A stretch of 64,000 nucleotides of DNA from Chrysiogenes arsenatis DSM 11915 (lineage in GTDB: Bacteria; Chrysiogenota; Chrysiogenetes; Chrysiogenales; Chrysiogenaceae): assembly GCF_000469585.1 (NCBI RefSeq), contig NZ_AWNK01000005.1, positions 62,001 to 126,000 on the forward strand. Direction: 5' to 3'. Both the position numbers and the translations under genes were made by a program. Of this stretch, positions 19,518-27,393 are shown piece after piece. Every line of letters starts with the position of its first letter. Position 1 is the first letter of the stretch. The notes under the pieces were generated by a model. The model ran no database searches, had not been told where the DNA came from, and saw nothing but the letters and a program-made list of their open reading frames with translations.

Positions 19518-20466
19518 CGATGCAGGCCAATACTTGCTGCAAGATAGCCTGAGTGTCGCCGGCCTCCAGCGTAAAGCCACCAGCATTTTTATGTCCGCCC
19601 CCGCCAAAGCGAGCGCACAATTCTGAAACATCATACAGCCCTTTAGAGCGGAAAGAAACTTTATGACAACCGACGCGGTCTTCACGCACAAACATTGCCA
19701 CCTCAACCCCCTGAATCGAACGGGCATAATTGATAAACCCATCCGTATCAGCAGGAGTCGCCTGACACTCCAGAAGATCTTGCGCGGTGATATACATCGT
19801 CGCGACTTTTCCTCCTTTATGTCGCTCAATACTCGCCAGACAACGGCGATAGAGCTGCACTTTTTGCCAGGGAATCGACTCGTAAATCTCCATCGTCACA
19901 CTCCACGGGTCGATGCCAAATTCCAGCAACTCCGCCGCCACACGGTGACTTTCAGCATTCGATGATGAATAGCGAAACCCACCTGTATCGGTAAAGAGTG
20001 CCGTGTAGAGCGCATAGGCTTCTTCGTAATCAATAGCACCCATCGACCGCAACATGTCATACATCAGGATAGCCGTGGCTGGCGCTTCGCCTATCACATA
20101 GCGCCACGTACCAAAACCGGAATTCGTAATATGGTGATCGATATTGATAATAGGTACCGTGACCTCTTCCAAAAACGGCGCAAAGCGATCAGCCGACGAT
20201 GAATCGACGCAAATTACCAAATCATATCCTGCAGTAATGTGCTGCCGATACTCACCCGCGTGCGGCAAAAAAAGGTATTCAGGAGGGATGGTATCGCCGC
20301 ATAAAAGCTGTACCGACTTCCCCAACCGTTTGAGGCGGTGGTACAGCGCAATGCCGCACCCAAGTGTATCACCATCAGGACTGACGTGAGAAATGACCAC
20401 GGGAGTTTTACAGGATGCCAGAGCTTCAAATATCTGAGGCCGCTCGTCATACAGCACAACCGACAT
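19510..20466 (-). CDS. nrnA: DHH/DHHA1 phosphoesterase, NrnA-like oligoribonuclease / pAp phosphatase
   Basis: The 318-residue protein has the DHH-family metal-binding motifs: SHVSPDGDTLGCGIALYHRL, VCVDSSSADR, NIDHHITNSGFG and DTGGFRYSSS. It also has the DHHA1 substrate motif FGGGGHKNAGGF. NrnA-type enzymes degrade 2-5 nt RNAs and dephosphorylate 3'-phosphoadenosine-5'-phosphate. Its place between rbfA and truB is the usual translation-factor context. The ATG shares one base with the rbfA stop (TAATG). Substrate preference is inferred from family. Confidence 0.93.
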   Translation of the reverse strand: MSVVLYDERPQIFEALASCKTPVVISHVSPDGDTLGCGIALYHRLKRLGKSVQLLCGDTIPPEYLFLPHAGEYRQHITAGYDLVICVDSSSADRFAPFLEEVTVPIINIDHHITNSGFGTWRYVIGEAPATAILMYDMLRSMGAIDYEEAYALYTALFTDTGGFRYSSSNAESHRVAAELLEFGIDPWSVTMEIYESIPWQKVQLYRRCLASIERHKGGKVATMYITAQDLLECQATPADTDGFINYARSIQGVEVAMFVREDRVGCHKVSFRSKGLYDVSELCARFGGGGHKNAGGFTLEAGDTQAILQQVLACIDV

Positions 20467-20819
20467 TACTCCCCCTTTTTTTCGCTCTTTAACTCATCTA
20501 ACATTTGAGAAATTTTAAAACTGTACTCCGTGCTGGTGTCGTGCACGAATGTTAAACGGGGTACGCGACGCATAGAACGGAGCGATTGCGTCAACATATG
20601 TTGCAGTGAACGCAAAGCCCGCTCGATGAAGGCTTCAAATTCCACTTTTTCTTCCGGCGTACCAAAATGGCCATACATGACTTTGGCATTCGCGAGATCG
20701 GGCGAAACATCAACTCGGTTAATGTTGACAAGGCCACACTTATGCGACATTTCGCGTTGTAAAATCATTGAAAGCTCTTGCTGAATAACGGCACCGATTT
20801 TCTGTGTTCTATGACTCAT
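20466..20819 (-). CDS. rbfA: ribosome-binding factor A
   Basis: RbfA binds the 30S subunit late in assembly and helps 16S rRNA processing. The 117-residue protein begins MSHRTQKIGAVIQQELSMIL and has the KH-like fold signature (VNINRVDVSPDLANAKVMYG; RSMRRVPRLTFVHDTSTEYS). I start at 20819; the longer frame to 21005 lies inside dxs. It overlaps the end of dxs by 11 bases and nrnA by one. Confidence 0.95.
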   Translation of the reverse strand: MSHRTQKIGAVIQQELSMILQREMSHKCGLVNINRVDVSPDLANAKVMYGHFGTPEEKVEFEAFIERALRSLQHMLTQSLRSMRRVPRLTFVHDTSTEYSFKISQMLDELKSEKKGE

Positions 20820-22662
20820 GGAGAATCCTTTGGAGTAATGTTGTGAGCGACGCTCCGTCAAGGCCAAGACGCGCTCGCAGTGTCGGCTGATCGCCGTGTT
20901 CAATAAATCGATCTGGCAATGCCATAATGTGCAGCCGCGGCCCAACTTCACTGCGCGTGGTGATATATTCGGCAAGCGAACTGCCAAAGCCGCCCGCCAG
21001 AACATTCTCTTCCATGCTCACAAGATGGGCATGCGCCCCGCACAGATTTTCCAGGGTAGTAACGTCGAGCGGCTTCACACAACGCGCGCTGATCAGCGTG
21101 ACACCAAGCTTGTCGCAGACCGCCTCAGCAATCGGAACCATATGCCCAGTAGCAATAACGGCAACCGATTGATACCCTTCGACTACTATTTCCCACTTAC
21201 TAAAGTCGCTTACCATCGGACGTTCTTTCGCCCCCACACCATTGCCACGTGGATAGCGGATTGCCAGCGGACCATTCCATTCGACCGAGGCCAACATCAT
21301 TTGGCGCAACTCTTCTTCATCACGTGGCGACCAGAGAGTCAAATTCGGCACGGAGCGGAGGAATGAAATATCAAAGGTTCCATTATGCGTTTCGCCATCA
21401 TTCCCAACGATTCCTGCACGGTCGATGCAAAACACGACCGGAAGATTCTGGATACAGACATCGTGCAAAAGTTGATCGTATGCCCGCTGCAAGAATGTTG
21501 AGTACAAAAACACGTACGGGCGAATGCCACTGAGCGCCAAACCAGCCGCAAACGTCACTGCATGCTGTTCCGCAATACCAACATCAAAAAAACGGCTGGG
21601 GTGCGCTTCGCGAAAAGGATTGAGCCCCGTCCCATCTGGCATTGCCGCGGTAATAGCAGCAATGCGGCCATCATGTTGCGCCATTTCCGTCAGCGTATCC
21701 CCAGCTACCGCGGTGTATGAAGGCGTACCGCTCGACTTCATAATTTCGCCCGTTTCACGGTTATACGGGCCACAGCCGTGAAAGGCCGAAGGGTTATTTT
21801 CTGCCGGCGCATACCCCTTCCCTTTGCGGGTAATCAAATGGAGCAGGATCGGCCCGTCAAGGGTCTTCAAATTATTTAAAAACTCAACCATCGTATCAAT
21901 ATCGTGCCCGTCAACTGGACCGTAATACTTAAAGTTCAACTCTTCAAAGAGAATACCGGGCGTTAAAAACCCTTTAATACCCTCTTCGACCTTGCGCGCG
22001 GCTTTAATCAACCGCTCGCCACGCGGCAGATTCCCCAGAATTATTTCAATATCGCGGCGCATCCGATTGTAGGTTTTGCCACTGATGATTTTCGAAAAGT
22101 AGCTCGACAACGCTCCAACATTTTCCGAAATGCTCATTTCATTATCATTCAAAATAACAATGAGATCGCGATCCAGATGCCCTGCGTTGTTTAATCCCTC
22201 AAACGCCATGCCAGCCGACATAGAGCCATCACCAATTACCGCAATCACTTTTCCGGGTATCCCCTGAAGATGATTTGCCACACTCATCCCGAGCGCCGCC
22301 GAGATCGACGTGCTCGAATGCCCTGAATCCAAATGATCGTGCACACTTTCATGCCGCTTCGGGAAACCACTCAAACCACCGAACTGTCGGATGGTCGGGA
22401 ACGCATCGCGACGACCCGTAACGATTTTGTGCGGATAGCACTGGTGCCCGACATCCCAAATGATCTTATCTTGTGGCGAAGTAAAAACTTTATGCAGTGC
22501 CAGCGTCAGATCAACCACCCCTAAATTACTGGCAACGTGGCCGCCAACTTGAGATGTCACATCGACAATATAATTGCGGACTTCGGTGGCAAGTTGTTTT
22601 AACTCCGCACTATTCAAGCGTTGGATATCTTCTGGGCCATTGATTTCGGCAAGAATTTTCAT
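20809..22662 (-). CDS. dxs: 1-deoxy-D-xylulose-5-phosphate synthase
   Basis: DXS joins pyruvate and glyceraldehyde 3-phosphate, the first step of the MEP isoprenoid pathway, with thiamine diphosphate. In the 617 residues, the TPP-binding motif GDGSMSAGMAFEGLNNAG ends in LNDNEMSIS; DVGIAEQHAVTFAAGLA and DRAGIVGNDGETHNGTFD mark the second and third domains. The ATG at 22662 gives MKILAEINGPEDIQRL; an in-frame GTG at 22677 inside ispA is possible, and neither has a strong ribosome site. It follows ispA by 4 bases, so precursor supply and prenyl chain synthesis are encoded together. Confidence 0.97.
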   Translation of the reverse strand: MKILAEINGPEDIQRLNSAELKQLATEVRNYIVDVTSQVGGHVASNLGVVDLTLALHKVFTSPQDKIIWDVGHQCYPHKIVTGRRDAFPTIRQFGGLSGFPKRHESVHDHLDSGHSSTSISAALGMSVANHLQGIPGKVIAVIGDGSMSAGMAFEGLNNAGHLDRDLIVILNDNEMSISENVGALSSYFSKIISGKTYNRMRRDIEIILGNLPRGERLIKAARKVEEGIKGFLTPGILFEELNFKYYGPVDGHDIDTMVEFLNNLKTLDGPILLHLITRKGKGYAPAENNPSAFHGCGPYNRETGEIMKSSGTPSYTAVAGDTLTEMAQHDGRIAAITAAMPDGTGLNPFREAHPSRFFDVGIAEQHAVTFAAGLALSGIRPYVFLYSTFLQRAYDQLLHDVCIQNLPVVFCIDRAGIVGNDGETHNGTFDISFLRSVPNLTLWSPRDEEELRQMMLASVEWNGPLAIRYPRGNGVGAKERPMVSDFSKWEIVVEGYQSVAVIATGHMVPIAEAVCDKLGVTLISARCVKPLDVTTLENLCGAHAHLVSMEENVLAGGFGSSLAEYITTRSEVGPRLHIMALPDRFIEHGDQPTLRARLGLDGASLTTLLQRILHES

Positions 22663-22666
22663 AGCG

Positions 22667-23557
22667 TTAGGTCTCACGGCTGATAACGTACTGCGCTAAC
22701 CCTTGCAGGGCTGCCGTACTATCAGATGGTTTGAATGTTTCAAGAATTCCTACCGCTTCTTCAACCAACGCGCGCGCGGTTTGGCGTGAAGCTTCCAACC
22801 CTAAGAGTGATGGCCACGTAGATTTTGCATTATGCTGATCTGAACCAATTGGCTTCCCAAGCTTTATCGGATCGCCTTCAATATCAAGAATATCGTCGGC
22901 AATCTGAAACGCGAGGCCAATATTGTAGGCATATCTATCGAGTTGCAGCCGTTCGCTTTCACTCGCACCAGCGGCCACCGCGCCAGCAAGGAACGCAGCA
23001 CGAATCAGCTTACCCGTCTTCATTTCATGCATGTAGCGCAGTAAATCAGCGCCAATCCGCTTCCCTTCGGATTCGATATCGACTACTTGACCGCCGATCA
23101 TACCAGTTGTCCCAGCACCATCGGCGATAATCCGGATAATTTCTAAGAGTCGTTCCGGTGGCAATGCTACACGCGTCAACACCTGAAACGCCTGATTGAG
23201 CAACCCATCGCCCGCCAAAATCGCCATCGCTTCGCCAAACACTTTGTGGTTCGTCGGCTTCCCACGACGCAGGTCGTCATTGTCCAATGCCGGAAGATCG
23301 TCATGAATCAGACTGTAGGTATGAATAAGTTCGACGGCACACCCGATGTCAAGTAGTGCCTCCGGCGAACAATCGCCAATAACATTTCCACCCATAATCG
23401 TCAGAAAAGGGCGCAACCGCTTTCCGCCAGCGCTGACACTATAGCGCATCGCACGGTGGACGTTCCCCTCGGGAAGATCATCAGCCGGGATCAACTCCAT
23501 CAGCCGTTGGTCTATGTGCGGAAGATACCTTTGCAAAACCCGACGAAAAATGTCCAT
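22667..23557 (-). CDS. ispA: polyprenyl (farnesyl/geranylgeranyl) diphosphate synthase
   Basis: This 296-residue prenyltransferase condenses isopentenyl diphosphate onto allylic diphosphates. The first aspartate-rich motif is DDLPALDNDDLRRG and the second DDILDIEGD. GGKRLRPFL and GQVVDIESEGKR are also typical. Short-chain synthases like this feed undecaprenol and quinone side chains. The ATG at 23557 shares a base with the xseB stop (TAATG). Exact chain length cannot be read with confidence. Confidence 0.93.
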   Translation of the reverse strand: MDIFRRVLQRYLPHIDQRLMELIPADDLPEGNVHRAMRYSVSAGGKRLRPFLTIMGGNVIGDCSPEALLDIGCAVELIHTYSLIHDDLPALDNDDLRRGKPTNHKVFGEAMAILAGDGLLNQAFQVLTRVALPPERLLEIIRIIADGAGTTGMIGGQVVDIESEGKRIGADLLRYMHEMKTGKLIRAAFLAGAVAAGASESERLQLDRYAYNIGLAFQIADDILDIEGDPIKLGKPIGSDQHNAKSTWPSLLGLEASRQTARALVEEAVGILETFKPSDSTAALQGLAQYVISRET

Positions 23558-23778
23558 TACCGCCCCTCATCTGAAGTATGTGGTGGAGTATAGGCTTGCG
23601 CGCGACCATCTTTAATCAATTGAATTTTCCCTTGGGCGTCCTGCAACTGCGCTTCGCATTCGTTCAGCAGACGCATCCCTTCTTCGTACAGCGTCAGCGA
23701 TTCTTCAAGCGGAATTTCCCCCTGCTCCATTTGCAAAGAGAGCGCTTCCAGCCGCGCGATTTTGTCCTCAAATTTCAT
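23557..23778 (-). CDS. xseB: exodeoxyribonuclease VII small subunit
   Basis: A 73-residue acidic helical protein (KFEDKIARLEALSLQMEQGE; ESLTLYEEGMRLLNECEAQL) matching the XseB family, which binds XseA to form the single-strand exonuclease VII. The xseA gene is not in the window. The start overlaps the lpxI stop as ATGA. The xseB-ispA-dxs order is common in bacteria. Confidence 0.93.
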   Translation of the reverse strand: MKFEDKIARLEALSLQMEQGEIPLEESLTLYEEGMRLLNECEAQLQDAQGKIQLIKDGRAQAYTPPHTSDEGR

Positions 23779-24581
23779 GGAGTATATCCATACAGTACCA
23801 GTTTATGTTTACGAGCCAACGCCTCTATTTCAGGGCGTTGCAATAAAAAAATCTTTCCTGCTTCCACACCAATCGCGCGGCACCGCGCATCAATAGCCTT
23901 TTGCACCGTCGTAATACCAATCGCTGGCGTATCAAAGCGGTTATCCTGTTTCGGGCGCTCCGCTTTCACCACTATGGTACCCGCAACTAATGTCCCAGCG
24001 CGCTCGATAGTGGCATCGGTTCCTTCCAGCGCTTCCACAGCGACGACCGATCCTTTGCGCACCACAACCGTCTGACCGATTTCGTGATCGGCCATCATAC
24101 GTGCCATTTGGTAGCCATAGGCAATCTCATGGCGAATATCCTCCGTCACCCGACCACAGATTTCACCGGCTGGCGCAAGAAACGGTTCTAAATATCGCGT
24201 CTGTGCTGCTACCGTAAAACCTTCCTGCTCCAGAAAAGCGATAATCGCTTCCATCATCGTTGCATCACGATAATTGGCCATTTTTCCCAGCAACCTGAGC
24301 GCGGTAAAATCGGTAATGGCTTTACCAAAGGCCACTTTTTTATGAACTTTTCCTGCGAATACCAGCTCTTCAACGTGATGCGAACGAAAAAAGCGGATAA
24401 CACGACCCACTTTTTCGATAGGAACAACCTGCGCCACATTCGCGTCCGCCGCTACCCCAATATGATTTTCACCCTCCAGAACAACGGCAAATACCTGATA
24501 GCCATTTTTCTGATATTGACGAACCACAATCGAAGGAAAATCGCCAAATCCGCAGATAATTCCTACTCTTTTTTCCGGCAA
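23775..24581 (-). CDS. lpxI: UDP-2,3-diacylglucosamine diphosphatase, LpxI type
   Basis: LpxI hydrolyses UDP-2,3-diacylglucosamine to lipid X and UMP in lipid A synthesis, replacing LpxH in many bacteria. The 268-residue protein (formerly DUF1009) starts MPEKRVGIICGFGDFPSIVV and carries FAGKVHKKVAFGKAITDFTA and VEALEGTDATIERAG, typical of the family. It overlaps lpxA by 19 bases and xseB by 4. Its neighbours lpxA, fabZ and lpxD support the role. Confidence 0.93.
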   Translation of the reverse strand: MPEKRVGIICGFGDFPSIVVRQYQKNGYQVFAVVLEGENHIGVAADANVAQVVPIEKVGRVIRFFRSHHVEELVFAGKVHKKVAFGKAITDFTALRLLGKMANYRDATMMEAIIAFLEQEGFTVAAQTRYLEPFLAPAGEICGRVTEDIRHEIAYGYQMARMMADHEIGQTVVVRKGSVVAVEALEGTDATIERAGTLVAGTIVVKAERPKQDNRFDTPAIGITTVQKAIDARCRAIGVEAGKIFLLQRPEIEALARKHKLVLYGYTP

Positions 24582-25348
24582 CGAGCCAGCCCTCTTTCTG
24601 ATGAACGGTAAAAGTGAACCATTTTCTGAATAACATAGGATGTGTTATCAAGCGCCAATAAATCTTCTATCGCTTCTTCACGTGACTTTCCAGAACGGAA
24701 AATTATTCGAAACCCTTTTTTTGCAAGCTCAATTTCCTTTTTATCATAACCACGGCGCTCCAGCCCTACTGTGTTTATCGTCACGGCTCCAGCACGATCA
24801 CCCTGCGCAATAATAAACGGCAGAATATCCTGTGCCACCATCGAGCCACCACCGATCATACACCCTTCGCCAAGCGTCACAAATTGGTGGATAGCGCACA
24901 GTCCACCAACCACCGTACGGTCATGAACAATGACATGTCCAGCAAACGTCACACCATTGGCGAGCACGTTATCGTTCCCAATCAGGCAATCGTGTGCAAC
25001 ATGCACATAGGCCATCAGCAGGTTATTATCACCCAGAGACGTCGTCCCGCCACCGCCAACCGTGCCGGTATTCATCGTAACAAACTCACGGATTTTATTA
25101 TTATTGCCAATAGTCAGCGTTGTCGGTTCATTGCGGTACTTCAAATCTTGTGGAATTTCGCCAATCGAAGAGAAGCTGAAAAATTCGTTTTCCCGACCAA
25201 TAGTCGTATGCCCTTTCACGACGACGTGTGAGTGCAACACCGTACCATCACCGATAGTTACATGATCACCAATAACACAATACGGCCCGATAACCACATC
25301 ACCGAGCGTTGCTTGCGGAGAGACTATAGCAGTTGAATGAATATTCAT
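24563..25348 (-). CDS. lpxA: UDP-N-acetylglucosamine acyltransferase
   Basis: LpxA adds the first 3-hydroxyacyl chain to UDP-GlcNAc, starting lipid A synthesis. The 261-residue protein is a left-handed beta helix of hexapeptide repeats (IHSTAIVSPQATLGDVVIG; VTIGDGTVLHSHVVVKG). It keeps the catalytic-histidine region YVHVAHDCLIGNDNVLANG, and a helical C-terminus (GFRIIFRSGKSREEAIEDLL). It lies 2 bases after fabZ. Confidence 0.97.
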   Translation of the reverse strand: MNIHSTAIVSPQATLGDVVIGPYCVIGDHVTIGDGTVLHSHVVVKGHTTIGRENEFFSFSSIGEIPQDLKYRNEPTTLTIGNNNKIREFVTMNTGTVGGGGTTSLGDNNLLMAYVHVAHDCLIGNDNVLANGVTFAGHVIVHDRTVVGGLCAIHQFVTLGEGCMIGGGSMVAQDILPFIIAQGDRAGAVTINTVGLERRGYDKKEIELAKKGFRIIFRSGKSREEAIEDLLALDNTSYVIQKMVHFYRSSERGLARCRKKE

Positions 25349-25350
25349 AG

Positions 25351-25803
25351 TTATCCTTGCGTGGGGCTTTCCTGTACCATTGCTTTAAATTCCGCTTCAC
25401 ACACCAACACATCATCAACGTACGCCTCGCCGCGCTGCTTCATAATATTGCGTTTGCGATTCTCCATCGTAATACGAAACGTTAAGGTGTCACCCGGCAC
25501 AACCGGACGGCGGAATTTAGCATTATCGATCGTCATAAAGTAGATAAGCTTGCCCCGAATATCGACACCTTCATTTTCGAGTGTTTTAATGGCCAACACA
25601 CCACCCGCCTGCGCCATTGCTTCAATAATTAAAACCCCAGGCATGATCGGAACTCCAGGGAAATGCCCCTGAAAAAACTGTTCGTTGATGGTAACGTTTT
25701 TGCGTGCCAGCACATGCATCTCATCAAGCTCCAGAATTCTATCGACCAGCAAGAAAGGGTAGCGGTGCGGTAAGTAGCGCATGATTTCGGTTATATTCAT
25801 CAT
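25351..25803 (-). CDS. fabZ: 3-hydroxyacyl-[acyl-carrier-protein] dehydratase
   Basis: FabZ dehydrates 3-hydroxyacyl-ACP in fatty acid elongation and competes with LpxA/LpxD for that substrate, hence the usual clustering. The 150 residues include [17 protein letters not shown] and the active-site stretch [20 protein letters not shown]. Two consecutive ATGs occur; the first overlaps the lpxD stop as ATGA. Confidence 0.97.
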   Translation of the reverse strand: MMNITEIMRYLPHRYPFLLVDRILELDEMHVLARKNVTINEQFFQGHFPGVPIMPGVLIIEAMAQAGGVLAIKTLENEGVDIRGKLIYFMTIDNAKFRRPVVPGDTLTFRITMENRKRNIMKQRGEAYVDDVLVCEAEFKAMVQESPTQG

Positions 25804-26816
25804 TCATCGTCCTTTACCAAAGAGTTTATCTGCGCCTCAAGGGCAGCAATACGGCGACGCAGCTCGCTTAGATTGCGCAACTCCACCACCTCTTTTTGCC
25901 ATTCTTTATGCGGTTTTAGAGGAAATCCCGCGTAGGTTCCAGGTTTATCAATGTTGCGCGTTGCGCCACCGCGACCAGCGATAATCACTCGGTCGGTAAT
26001 CGTCAAATGCCCCGCCGTCGCCGACTGACCACCCATCACCACATAATTCCCAAGCGTTACCGACCCCGAAAGACCAACATGTGCCGCCAAAATACACCCT
26101 TGACCCAGCGTTACATTATGCCCAACCTGCACCAAGTTATCGATTTTCGACCCATTACCGATGCGTGTCGTACCCAACGCCGCACGATCTATCGTTGTAT
26201 TCGCACCGATTTCCACATCATCTTCCACCACCACAACCCCTACCTGAGGGATCTTATGGTGCACTCCGGCATTGGTGGCATAACCAAAACCATCCGAACC
26301 AATCACCGCCCCCGCATGGACAATGACACGATTGCCCACCGAGCATCCATGAGCAAGACAAACGTTCGGGTACAGCACACAATTCACACCGACAGACGCC
26401 CCCATCCCCACATACACACCTGGGTAGAGATAGCTCCCCGCACCAATAGTGGCACCGGCATCAACAAAAGCACCATGAAGCGTGACACTTTGATCAACAA
26501 CAGCCTCAGGGTGCACCCATGACGGAGCCAACGCTTGCGGATGAACTGCCGGAAAAAAATGCCCCAGCGCGCGCGCAAACGCGAAGTAGGGATTCGGCAC
26601 CACGATTTGCGAAACCGCGGCATTCGGGTCGACCTGCGACACCAACACCCCGGAAGCATGCGTTGAAGTAAGATATTTTTGGTATTTTGCATTGGAAATG
26701 AACGCTAAGTCGCCCTGCACTGCATGCTGAATCTCCCGAACACCAGAAATAGGCGCATCGTCACCATGCAGCACACCACCGACATAATGTGCTAACTCGA
26801 TCAGGGTAGATTTCAC
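25800..26816 (-). CDS. lpxD: UDP-3-O-acylglucosamine N-acyltransferase
   Basis: LpxD adds the second acyl chain, on nitrogen, in lipid A synthesis. Of 338 residues, the first 100 or so form the uridine-binding domain (LAFISNAKYQKYL; PNPYFAFARALGHFF). A hexapeptide-repeat beta helix follows with HAGAVIGSDGFGYA, the catalytic-histidine region, and a C-terminal helix (VVELRNLSELRRRIAALEAQ). Start and stop overlap ompH and fabZ by 4 bases each. Confidence 0.97.
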   Translation of the reverse strand: MKSTLIELAHYVGGVLHGDDAPISGVREIQHAVQGDLAFISNAKYQKYLTSTHASGVLVSQVDPNAAVSQIVVPNPYFAFARALGHFFPAVHPQALAPSWVHPEAVVDQSVTLHGAFVDAGATIGAGSYLYPGVYVGMGASVGVNCVLYPNVCLAHGCSVGNRVIVHAGAVIGSDGFGYATNAGVHHKIPQVGVVVVEDDVEIGANTTIDRAALGTTRIGNGSKIDNLVQVGHNVTLGQGCILAAHVGLSGSVTLGNYVVMGGQSATAGHLTITDRVIIAGRGGATRNIDKPGTYAGFPLKPHKEWQKEVVELRNLSELRRRIAALEAQINSLVKDDE

Positions 26817-27361
26817 CGACCCAAACCTTCTTTCGCTTTCATCTCATCATACATATTGACAATCGTGTCAGTCATATCGCGATCTTTGGCACCATAAATA
26901 ATGCCACTGGTTTTTAATTCATAGATAAAGCAGTAGTTATTTTTCTGACCATAATCCTGAATCAACGTACTGAGTTCAGTAATAATCTGATTCGTGTACG
27001 CCCGTTCCTGATTTTCCAATTCGACATTCGAGTTTTCAATAAACTGTTTGAGATCGCGAACTTGACGATTATAATCATCTTGCATCCGCTGACGCTCTTG
27101 CTCGCTCTGCGTAGGGTTGACGCGGTCGAGCGTTTCCTTCATCTTGGCAAGATCTCGCTTGCGCTGCTCAATCAGTTGACGCTTCTCTTCAAAATCCTGA
27201 CGAACCTTTTGTACCGCAAACTTCCCTGATTTCGAAATATCAATCGCACGCTGTACATCCACAAAACCCAATTGGCAATTATTACTTGCCTGAGCCGGAG
27301 CCATATTCGCAACTAAAGTAGTGAGTGCCGCAGCACACAAAAGCGATTTCGCAATCTTCAT
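26813..27361 (-). CDS. skp: OmpH/Skp-family periplasmic chaperone
   Basis: A 182-residue protein with signal peptide MKIAKSLLCAAALTTLVANM then APAQAS, and a long charged coiled coil (about 55-140). Skp trimers hold unfolded outer-membrane proteins for BamA. The start at 27361 follows GGAGG. After the coil come two cysteines (NNCQLGFVDV near the N-terminus, NNYCFIYEL near the end) that could form a disulfide, which is not usual for Skp. Position between bamA and lpxD is the classical one. Confidence 0.9.
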   Translation of the reverse strand: MKIAKSLLCAAALTTLVANMAPAQASNNCQLGFVDVQRAIDISKSGKFAVQKVRQDFEEKRQLIEQRKRDLAKMKETLDRVNPTQSEQERQRMQDDYNRQVRDLKQFIENSNVELENQERAYTNQIITELSTLIQDYGQKNNYCFIYELKTSGIIYGAKDRDMTDTIVNMYDEMKAKEGLGR

Positions 27362-27393
27362 ACAATATCCTCCGACAGAGTTAAATTTTATGA